NCBI RefSeq assembly: GCF_050563525.1
Contig: NZ_JBNXUN010000017.1
Span: 29,869 to 93,868, forward strand
DNA length: 64,000 nt
Direction of reading: 5' to 3'
DNA from: Falsiroseomonas sp050563525
GTDB taxonomy: Bacteria; Pseudomonadota; Alphaproteobacteria; Acetobacterales; Acetobacteraceae
The position numbers and the translations under genes were made by a program. A model generated the notes under the pieces. That model was not told the DNA's origin, searched no databases, and saw only the letters and a list, made by a program, of their open reading frames with translations. Shown here piece after piece: positions 58,479-64,000 of this stretch. The first letter of the stretch is position 1; every line of letters begins with the position of its first letter.

Positions 58479-59771
58479 CTACAGCGCCTCGATCCGGATC
58501 AGCGCCGGCTTTTCCACCACCGCCTCCAGCGACTGGATGCGGGCGATGGCGGCGCGCATCTGCTGCTCCTCGCAATCATGCGTCGTCACCACCACCGGCA
58601 CCGCCTCGCCCGGCGCCCGGCCGCGCTGCAGCATGGATTCCAGGCTGATGTGGTGGTCGCGAAGTGCCGCGGTGACGTCGGCGATGACGCCGGGGCGGTC
58701 CACCACCATCAGCCGCAGGTAGTAGGCGCCGACCCGCTTGCCCATCGGCACCGACGGCACCTGGGACAGCGCCGCACCCGCAACGCCCCAGACCGGCGTG
58801 CGGCGGTCGCGGGCGATGTCGATCAGGTCGGCGACCACCGCGCTGGCGGTCGGCCCGGCCCCGGCACCGCGGCCTTCCAGCACGATGCGGCCGCAGAAAT
58901 CACCCTCCGCCACCACAGCGTTGAACACGCCGTCGACGCGGGCGATGGGATGCGCGATCGGCACCATGCAGGGATGCACCCGCGTCTCGACCCCGGCATC
59001 CGTGCGGCGCGCGATGCCGAGCAGCTTGATGCGGTAGCCGAGTTCCTCCGCCAGCTTGATGTCCAGCGCGGAGATCTCCCGTATGCCCTCCACATGCACG
59101 GCGGCGAAATCCACCGGCCGGCCGAAGGCCAGCGCCGCCAGGATCGCCAGCTTGTGCGCGGCATCGACACCGTCGATGTCGAAGGCCGGATCGGCCTCGG
59201 CGTAGCCGAGCTTCTGCGCCTCGGTCAGCGCCTCGGCGAATTCGCGGCCGCGCTCGCGCATCGTGGTCAGGATGTAGTTGCAGGTGCCGTTCAGGATGCC
59301 GGTGATTCGGGAGATATCGTTGGCGGCGAGACCCTCGCGGATCGCCTTGATCACCGGGATGCCGCCGGCCACCGCCGCCTCGAAGCCCAGCGCCACGCCC
59401 TGCGCCTCGGCGGTTGCAGCCAGTTCGGCGCCGTGCAGCGCCAGCAGCGCCTTGTTGGCGGTGACCACCGGCTTGCCGGCTGCCAGTGCCGCGCGCACCA
59501 GGGCCGCCGCCTGGCCCTCGCTGCCGCCGATCGCCTCGACCACCACATCCACATGCGGGTCATGCGCCAGCGCCACCGGATCCTCGTACCAGCGGAGGCC
59601 GGACAGCGAGACGCCGCGGTCGCGCGTGCGGTCGCGGGCGGATACGGCAGTGACGGCCAGCGGGCGGCCTGCACGGGCGGTGATGGTGGCGGCGTTGTCG
59701 CGCAGCAGCGCGAGGACGCCGGCACCGACGGTACCGAGGCCGGCGACGGCGATGGAGAGGGGCTTGGTCAT
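58479..59771 (-). CDS. hom: Homoserine dehydrogenase, 430 aa
   Basis: Reduces aspartate semialdehyde to homoserine for threonine and methionine synthesis. NAD(P) motif GLGTVG at 11-16. KALLALHGAEL, GIPVIKAIREGL and GILNGTCNYILT are the dimer and catalytic blocks (Lys and Glu ahead of DPAFDIDG), followed by DAAHKLAIL. The C-terminal ACT domain (about 350-430) should bind a feedback amino acid. The start is MTKPLSIAVAG; a possible ATG five codons earlier has no better ribosome site. It follows alaC on the same strand. Confidence 0.95.
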   Translation of the reverse strand: MTKPLSIAVAGLGTVGAGVLALLRDNAATITARAGRPLAVTAVSARDRTRDRGVSLSGLRWYEDPVALAHDPHVDVVVEAIGGSEGQAAALVRAALAAGKPVVTANKALLALHGAELAATAEAQGVALGFEAAVAGGIPVIKAIREGLAANDISRITGILNGTCNYILTTMRERGREFAEALTEAQKLGYAEADPAFDIDGVDAAHKLAILAALAFGRPVDFAAVHVEGIREISALDIKLAEELGYRIKLLGIARRTDAGVETRVHPCMVPIAHPIARVDGVFNAVVAEGDFCGRIVLEGRGAGAGPTASAVVADLIDIARDRRTPVWGVAGAALSQVPSVPMGKRVGAYYLRLMVVDRPGVIADVTAALRDHHISLESMLQRGRAPGEAVPVVVTTHDCEEQQMRAAIARIQSLEAVVEKPALIRIEAL

Positions 59772-59816
59772 TAAAGTTGCATCCATGTACGGCGGCGCGG
59801 CCCCCGCACCCAACCG

Positions 59817-59836
59817 TCTCCCCCAGGCGGGGGAGA
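59817..59836. repeat. Perfect hairpin between alaC and hom, probable interspersed repeat
   Basis: TCTCCCCC-AGGC-GGGGGAGA is an eight-base perfect stem with a four-base loop, flanked by GGGC. C-rich/G-rich hairpins of this style (CTCCCCCNGGGGGAG) recur in intergenic regions of many alphaproteobacteria. Here it would lie in the alaC-hom transcript, possibly as an attenuating or stabilising structure. Genome-wide copy number would tell. Confidence 0.5.
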
Positions 59837-59868
59837 GGGCTTTCGCGGCGGGGTGCGTCGGGGAGGAA

Positions 59869-61092
59869 CTAGGCCGCGTCCACGGCACCTGCGGGCGCAT
59901 CCACCGGGCCGGCATTGTCGGCTGCCAGGAAGCTGCGGATACCACGCATGGCCTGCCGGATGCGCTGGCTGTTCTCGACCAGGGCAATGCGGACATGGCC
60001 GTCGCCGTGTTCGCCGAAGCCGATGCCGGGCGCCACGGCGACCTTCGCCTTGGCCAGCAGCAGCTTCGAGAAATCAACGCTGCCGAGATGCGCGAACCGC
60101 TCCGGGATCGGCGCCCAGAGGAACATGGACCCTTCCGGGGATGGCACCTTCCAGCCTGCGCTGGCCAAACCCTTCACCATCACGTCCCGGCGCTCCCGGT
60201 ACAGGTCGCGCATCTCCTGCACGCAATCCTGTGGCCCGTTCAGCGCGGCGGCGGCGGCGATCTGGATCGGCGCGAAGGCACCATAGTCCAGGTAGGACTT
60301 CACCCGCGTCAGCGCCGAGACCAGCCGCGGATTGCCGGCGGCGAAGCCCATGCGCCAGCCCGGCATGTTGTAGGTCTTCGACATGGAGGTGAATTCCACC
60401 GCCACGTCCTTGGCCCCCGGCACTTCCAGGATGGAAGGCGGCACGTTGCTGCCGAAGTAGATTTCGGCATAGGCGAGGTCGGACAGGATGAAGATCTCGT
60501 GCTTGCGCGCGAACTCAACGATCTTCCGGTAGAAATACAGGTCCGCCAGCATCGCCGTCGGGTTCGACGGGAAATTCACGATCAGCGCCGTCGGCTTCGG
60601 CACGGAATGGCGCACCGCACGGTCGAGCGCCGCCAGCATCTCGTCATCCGGCGTGCAGGGCACCGACCGCACGGAAGCACCGGCGAGCACGAAGCCGAAC
60701 TGGTGGATCGGGTAGGACGGGTTCGGCACCAGGATGGTATCACCCGGGGAGGTGATGGCCGCGGCCAGGTTCGCCAGGCCCTCCTTGCTGCCCAGCGTCG
60801 CCACCACCTCCGTCTCGGGATCCAGCTTCACGTTGAAGCGGCGGTCGTAGTAGCCGGCGAGGGCCTTCCGCAGTCCGGGGATGCCCTTGGAGGCGCTGTA
60901 GCGATGCGTGCGCGGGTCGGCCACCGCCTCCACCAGCTTGGCCACGATGTGCGGCGGCGTCGGGCAATCCGGATTGCCCATGCCGAGATCCACGATGTCC
61001 TCGGCCGCCGCGCGGGCCTTGGCCTTGGCCGAGTTGACCTCGGCGAAGACGTAGGGCGGTAGGCGCCGGATGCGGTGGAACTCCTCGGTCAT
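59869..61092 (-). CDS. alaC: AlaC-type aminotransferase (class I/II, LL-DAP-aminotransferase-like), 407 aa
   Basis: PLP aminotransferase resembling E. coli AlaC (glutamate-pyruvate transaminase): RIRRLPPYVF near the start, LGMGNPDCPTPPHIV, YSASKGIPGLRKALAGYY, LVPNPSYPIHQFG and SMSKTYNMPGWRMGF with the Schiff-base Lys. FPSNPTAM is the usual Asn-Pro-Thr block. The order alaC-hom-glpX-recJ is typical of this bacterial group. The product may be alanine, but related enzymes are often labelled LL-diaminopimelate aminotransferase, and the sequence does not settle it. Confidence 0.9.
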   Translation of the reverse strand: MTEEFHRIRRLPPYVFAEVNSAKAKARAAAEDIVDLGMGNPDCPTPPHIVAKLVEAVADPRTHRYSASKGIPGLRKALAGYYDRRFNVKLDPETEVVATLGSKEGLANLAAAITSPGDTILVPNPSYPIHQFGFVLAGASVRSVPCTPDDEMLAALDRAVRHSVPKPTALIVNFPSNPTAMLADLYFYRKIVEFARKHEIFILSDLAYAEIYFGSNVPPSILEVPGAKDVAVEFTSMSKTYNMPGWRMGFAAGNPRLVSALTRVKSYLDYGAFAPIQIAAAAALNGPQDCVQEMRDLYRERRDVMVKGLASAGWKVPSPEGSMFLWAPIPERFAHLGSVDFSKLLLAKAKVAVAPGIGFGEHGDGHVRIALVENSQRIRQAMRGIRSFLAADNAGPVDAPAGAVDAA

Positions 61093-61142
61093 GGTCTCAG
61101 GGTCCGTGGGCTGGGTGCGGGTGTTGAGGATAGCGCAAGGGT

Positions 61143-61835
61143 TCAGTCGCGGCGAGGCGCCAGCAGGTCCGACCCCGGCGCCGGCGGTGGGCCGGACAGG
61201 TCCGGGGCGGCGGCGGGTGGCGCCAGCAGGCTCGGCGCCGGGGCGGCGGGCGGGCCGGCCAGGGGTGGCGCGGCCTCGGCGGCCGGCGCGACCACTGCCG
61301 GCACCGCGCGCGGCGCGGCCTGGGGGCGAGGCGCCGGCTCCGGGTCGAGCCGGATCGGCGGCACGGCAGCCAGGCGCGGCGGCGCCGGCGGCCGGGTGCC
61401 CCCGGGCAGGCCAGTGCCGGCCTGCGGCGCGCCGACGGGCGCCACGATCAGCGCATCGCTCGAGCCCTGGCGGTCCGCCGCCAGGGCCTCGGTGATGGCG
61501 GCCCGCGTCGCCGCATCCGGTGGCACCGGCCGCGGCGGCACGGTTGCCAGATTCGGATAGGGCGCGTCGCGGCCCGGCGGCGGCTCCCGCCCATCCAGGT
61601 AGCCGCCGCTCAGGTTGCGCCACCAGATGCGCGGGTCGGCGTCCCTCGGCACGCCGTCGCTGCACCCGGCCAGCATCAGCCCCAGCAGCACCTGGCCCAG
61701 CAGCACCTGGCCCAGAAGCACCGGGCCCAGCAGCACCGGGCCTGCGTTGCGCCGCAGCGCCCCGGCCGCTTGATCCGCAGGACTGCGGACCCTACTCTCG
61801 AGCAAATTCCCGTGGCGTCCGACGCGCGGGTGCAT
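61143..61835 (-). CDS. Proline/alanine-rich lipoprotein, 230 aa
   Basis: Exported lipoprotein of unknown function. An N-terminal basic stretch is followed by an unusual hydrophobic core PVLLGPVLLGQVLLGQVLLG, then lipobox LMLAGCSD. The mature part starts DPRIWWRNLSGGYLDGREPP and YPNLATVPPRPVPPD, which looks conserved, and the rest is a low-complexity Pro/Ala tail to SDLLAPRRD. The hydrophobic core is encoded by four in-frame 15-bp repeats. The ATG at 61835 has GGGAAG nearby, but a later start within the repeats is possible. Leftward, 144 bp from phaC, which is divergent. Confidence 0.75.
   Translation of the reverse strand: MHPRVGRHGNLLESRVRSPADQAAGALRRNAGPVLLGPVLLGQVLLGQVLLGLMLAGCSDGVPRDADPRIWWRNLSGGYLDGREPPPGRDAPYPNLATVPPRPVPPDAATRAAITEALAADRQGSSDALIVAPVGAPQAGTGLPGGTRPPAPPRLAAVPPIRLDPEPAPRPQAAPRAVPAVVAPAAEAAPPLAGPPAAPAPSLLAPPAAAPDLSGPPPAPGSDLLAPRRD
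61681..61740 (-). repeat. Four tandem 15-bp repeats inside a signal peptide
   Basis: Copies at 61681-61695, 61696-61710, 61711-61725 and 61726-61740; the unit reads CCCAGCAGCACCTGG on the plus strand with up to two changes. Read leftward each encodes five residues of the LLG-Q/P-V type. Copy number changes would lengthen or shorten the signal peptide core without shifting frame. Confidence 0.95.
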
Positions 61836-61979
61836 GGCTTCCCAATCCTTCGCGCCAATGTCTGCGCAAGGGGGTTACCCCGAACCACCCGCCGGCGAAA
61901 GCGTCCCGGGCGGTCGGAACGGGGGGAAGGATCACCCGGACCGGCGACGAACGGCAGCATGGGGCGGGGCAGGAAGCGC

Positions 61980-63884
61980 ATGGCGCAGGATCAGGGTTCA
62001 GAACAGCGGGACAGGACTGCGGGGCAGGATGCCGCCGCCGAGGATGTTCGCTCGGCCCGCGCCAGGGCGGCGCAGGCGGCGACCGGCGCCCGCGCCGAGC
62101 CCGAAAAGGCTGCTTTCCGCCTGCCCGACCCTGAGATGGTCTCCCGCACCATGGCGGACGTCGCGGAACGCGGCCAGCGCATCGTCGGTGACTTCCTGAA
62201 GCGCCAGGCGGATGGCGCGCCCGCCACCGGGCCGGACCCGTTGCAGATCGGCTCTGCCTTCCTCGACATGACCACCCGCCTGATGGCGAATCCGGCCCGT
62301 CTGGTGCAGGCGCAGATCGGCTTCTGGCAGGACTACCTGACGCTGTGGCAGAACACCGCGCGCCGGATGATGGGCGGCGAGACAACCGACCCGGTGATCC
62401 ACGAGCCCAAGGGCGACAAGCGCTTCAAGCATGAGGCGTGGCGGGAGAACGAGGTCTTCGACTTCATCCGCCAATCCTACCTGTTGTCCGCCCGCTACTT
62501 CACCAACGTGGTGCAGGGCGCGGAGGGCCTGGACAACAAGACGGCGCAGAAGGTGGATTTCTACACGCGGCAATTCGTCGACGCGATGAGCCCCTCCAAC
62601 TTCCTGATGACCAACCCGGAAGTGCTGCGCCGCACCGCGGAGACAGGTGGCGAGAACCTGCTGAAGGGCCTGTCCAACCTGCTGGCGGACCTCGAGCGCG
62701 GCAAGGGCAACCTGCGCATCCGCATGACCGACGACAGCAAGTTCAAGGTCGGCGAGAATATCGCGGTGACACCGGGCAAGGTGGTGTTCCGCAACGCGCT
62801 GATGGAGCTGATCCAGTACACGCCGACCACCGAGAAGGTGCTGAAGCGGCCGCTGCTGATCCTGCCGCCCTGGATCAACAAGTTCTACATCCTCGACCTG
62901 CGCCCGAAGAACAGTTTCATCCGCTGGGCGGTGGAACAGGGCCACACCGTCTTCGTGGTGTCCTGGGTCAACCCGGACGAGACGCTCGCCGACAAGGGGT
63001 TCGAGGACTACATGCTCGAAGGCCCCTATGCGGCGCTGGAGGCAATCGAGGCCGCGACGGGGGAGAAATCCGTCAACGCCATCGGCTATTGCCTGGGCGG
63101 CACGCTGCTGGCCTGCACGCTGGCGCACATGGCCAGCAAGCGCGACACGCGGATCAAGACCGCGACCTACTTCGTCACCATGACGGATTTCGAGGAAGCC
63201 GGCGAACTCGGCGTCTTCATCGACGAGGAACAGCTGCTCGGCATCGAGGAGAAGATGTCGAAGAAGGGCTTTCTCGAGGGCCGGGAGATGGCGACCACCT
63301 TCAACATGCTGCGCGCCAACGACCTGATCTGGTCCTTCGTGGTGAACAACTACCTGATGGGGCAGGAGCCGTTTCCCTTCGACCTGCTGTACTGGAACGA
63401 CGACAGCACCCGCATGCCGGCGAAGATGCACAGCTTCTACCTGCGGCGGATGTACCAGCAGAACGACCTGGTGAAGCCGGGTGCGATCGAGCTCGCCGGC
63501 GTGCCGCTCGACCTGCGGAAGATCAAGGTGCCGACCTACATGATCTCGACGCGGGAGGACCACATCGCCCCATGGAAATCCACCTATCGCGGCACCCAGA
63601 TCTACGGTGGCAAGACCCGCTTCGTGCTGGCGGCGTCCGGCCACATCGCCGGCGTGGTGAACCCGCCCGATTCGGGCAAGTACAGCCACTGGGTGAACAC
63701 CAGCCTGCCGCCGGAGCCGGATGAATGGTTCGCCGGGGCCACGGAACTGGCGGGGTCCTGGTGGCCGGATTGGCAGCGCTGGGTCCTGGCGCAGGACAAG
63801 GCGATGGTCCCGGCCCGCCAAGCCGCCGATCCGGGGCTGGGCGACGCGCCGGGGACCTATGTGAAGGTGATGGCGAAGGACTGA
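61980..63884 (+). CDS. phaC: Class I poly(3-hydroxyalkanoate) synthase PhaC, 634 aa
   Basis: Polymerises (R)-3-hydroxyacyl-CoA to PHA on granules. N-terminal domain from about residue 50 has LPDPEMVSRTMADVAERGQR, and the catalytic alpha/beta-hydrolase domain starts near LLILPPWINKFYILDL. The lipase-like box GYCLGGT places the catalytic Cys at 371; Asp527 is in STREDHIAPW and His555 in AASGHIAGVVNPP. The length (about 590-650) and sequence are class I (no PhaE partner needed). The ATG follows CAGGAAGCGC. The first 45 residues are a variable Gln/Ala-rich lead. Ends the window's last gene. Confidence 0.96.
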   Translation: MAQDQGSEQRDRTAGQDAAAEDVRSARARAAQAATGARAEPEKAAFRLPDPEMVSRTMADVAERGQRIVGDFLKRQADGAPATGPDPLQIGSAFLDMTTRLMANPARLVQAQIGFWQDYLTLWQNTARRMMGGETTDPVIHEPKGDKRFKHEAWRENEVFDFIRQSYLLSARYFTNVVQGAEGLDNKTAQKVDFYTRQFVDAMSPSNFLMTNPEVLRRTAETGGENLLKGLSNLLADLERGKGNLRIRMTDDSKFKVGENIAVTPGKVVFRNALMELIQYTPTTEKVLKRPLLILPPWINKFYILDLRPKNSFIRWAVEQGHTVFVVSWVNPDETLADKGFEDYMLEGPYAALEAIEAATGEKSVNAIGYCLGGTLLACTLAHMASKRDTRIKTATYFVTMTDFEEAGELGVFIDEEQLLGIEEKMSKKGFLEGREMATTFNMLRANDLIWSFVVNNYLMGQEPFPFDLLYWNDDSTRMPAKMHSFYLRRMYQQNDLVKPGAIELAGVPLDLRKIKVPTYMISTREDHIAPWKSTYRGTQIYGGKTRFVLAASGHIAGVVNPPDSGKYSHWVNTSLPPEPDEWFAGATELAGSWWPDWQRWVLAQDKAMVPARQAADPGLGDAPGTYVKVMAKD

Positions 63885-63936
63885 TCCGGTTCGGGCTCCG
63901 AAACGCCGGGCCGAAGCCTCCGGTTTGCCTGGCTTC

Positions 63937-63967
63937 GCGGCATTTGCCGCGGCGCCCGTTCGGGCGC
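63937..63967 (+). terminator. Paired hairpins after phaC
   Basis: Two perfect six-base hairpins in tandem: GCGGCA-TT-TGCCGC (63937-63950) and GCGCCC-GTTC-GGGCGC (63952-63967), starting 53 bp after the phaC stop. Neither has a long U-tract (TTGG follows), but their position suits transcript termination or 3'-end protection. Beyond it only 33 bases remain. Confidence 0.5.
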
Positions 63968-64000
63968 TTGGACCGGTGAAAGGACCACTCCGCTGACCTT

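Noticed and set aside
682..64000. Many long open frames opposite or overlapping the listed genes
   Set aside because: High GC leaves shadow frames open; they are Arg/Pro/Ala-rich, lack domain motifs and lie over well-supported genes.

Overview
The window is about 70% G+C and densely packed, with many stop/start overlaps (TGATG, ATGA, GTGA) and frequent GTG or TTG starts. The gene set (class I PhaC, GlpX, SufT/SufU-type SUF operon, TctC-type binding protein, M81 peptidase) fits an alphaproteobacterium, most likely Acetobacteraceae (Roseomonas-like). The placement is inferred from protein style and synteny; no rRNA or tRNA gene was found. No CRISPR array, insertion sequence or prophage was recognised.

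Layout. 1-6.3 kb: end of a penicillin acylase gene, a hypothetical, a lytic transglycosylase, a cyclic-nucleotide-domain/thioredoxin-reductase-like flavoprotein, a TctC binding protein and a GNAT acetyltransferase. 6.3-14.4 kb: an iron-acquisition island in decay. Imelysin, di-haem DUF1111 and a second imelysin-like gene are broken, whereas the PiuC-type dioxygenase and TonB siderophore receptor are intact. After an intact FMN alpha-hydroxy-acid oxidase come a deletion-fused flavoreductase tail and a 5'-truncated PepSY-associated membrane gene. Two Fur-box-like sites lie here. 14.4-20.9 kb: a complete SUF operon, transcribed leftward as Rrf2 regulator-sufB-C-D-S-U-T-A. 21-24.5 kb: an alpha/beta hydrolase and a leftward nitrate/sulfonate/taurine-type ABC importer.

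24.6-33.7 kb: an acyl-CoA module (SDR, acyl-CoA dehydrogenase, NDP-forming acyl-CoA synthetase, nitroreductase, NUDT19-like Nudix) meeting a leftward set of LACTB2-like hydrolase, two EamA transporters and a MaoC-type dehydratase. 33.7-39 kb: envelope-glycosylation genes arranged divergently around nine copies of a 25-bp tandem repeat (GT-C-like membrane protein leftward; methyltransferase, polyprenyl-phosphate-type GT2, ArnE/F-like flippase and MFS protein rightward). 39-44.8 kb: DUF3574, rhodanese, DUF305, a divergent PEP carboxylase and an MlrC-like M81 peptidase. 44.8-48 kb: a dTDP-sugar operon (rfbB, epimerase, DegT aminotransferase).

48-64 kb: RidA, YqhA, a SnoaL-like protein, a Zur-type-operator-preceded metal ABC importer with a 39-residue leader gene, DUF445, a guanine-deaminase-like enzyme, an LLM oxidoreductase, two small membrane proteins, recJ-glpX, a histidine phosphatase, hom, alaC, a lipoprotein with repeats in its signal peptide, and phaC. 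The most unusual items are the decayed island, the 25-bp repeat between divergent glycosylation genes, the PEP carboxylase lacking standard catalytic motifs, and the Zur-like site with its small membrane ORF.
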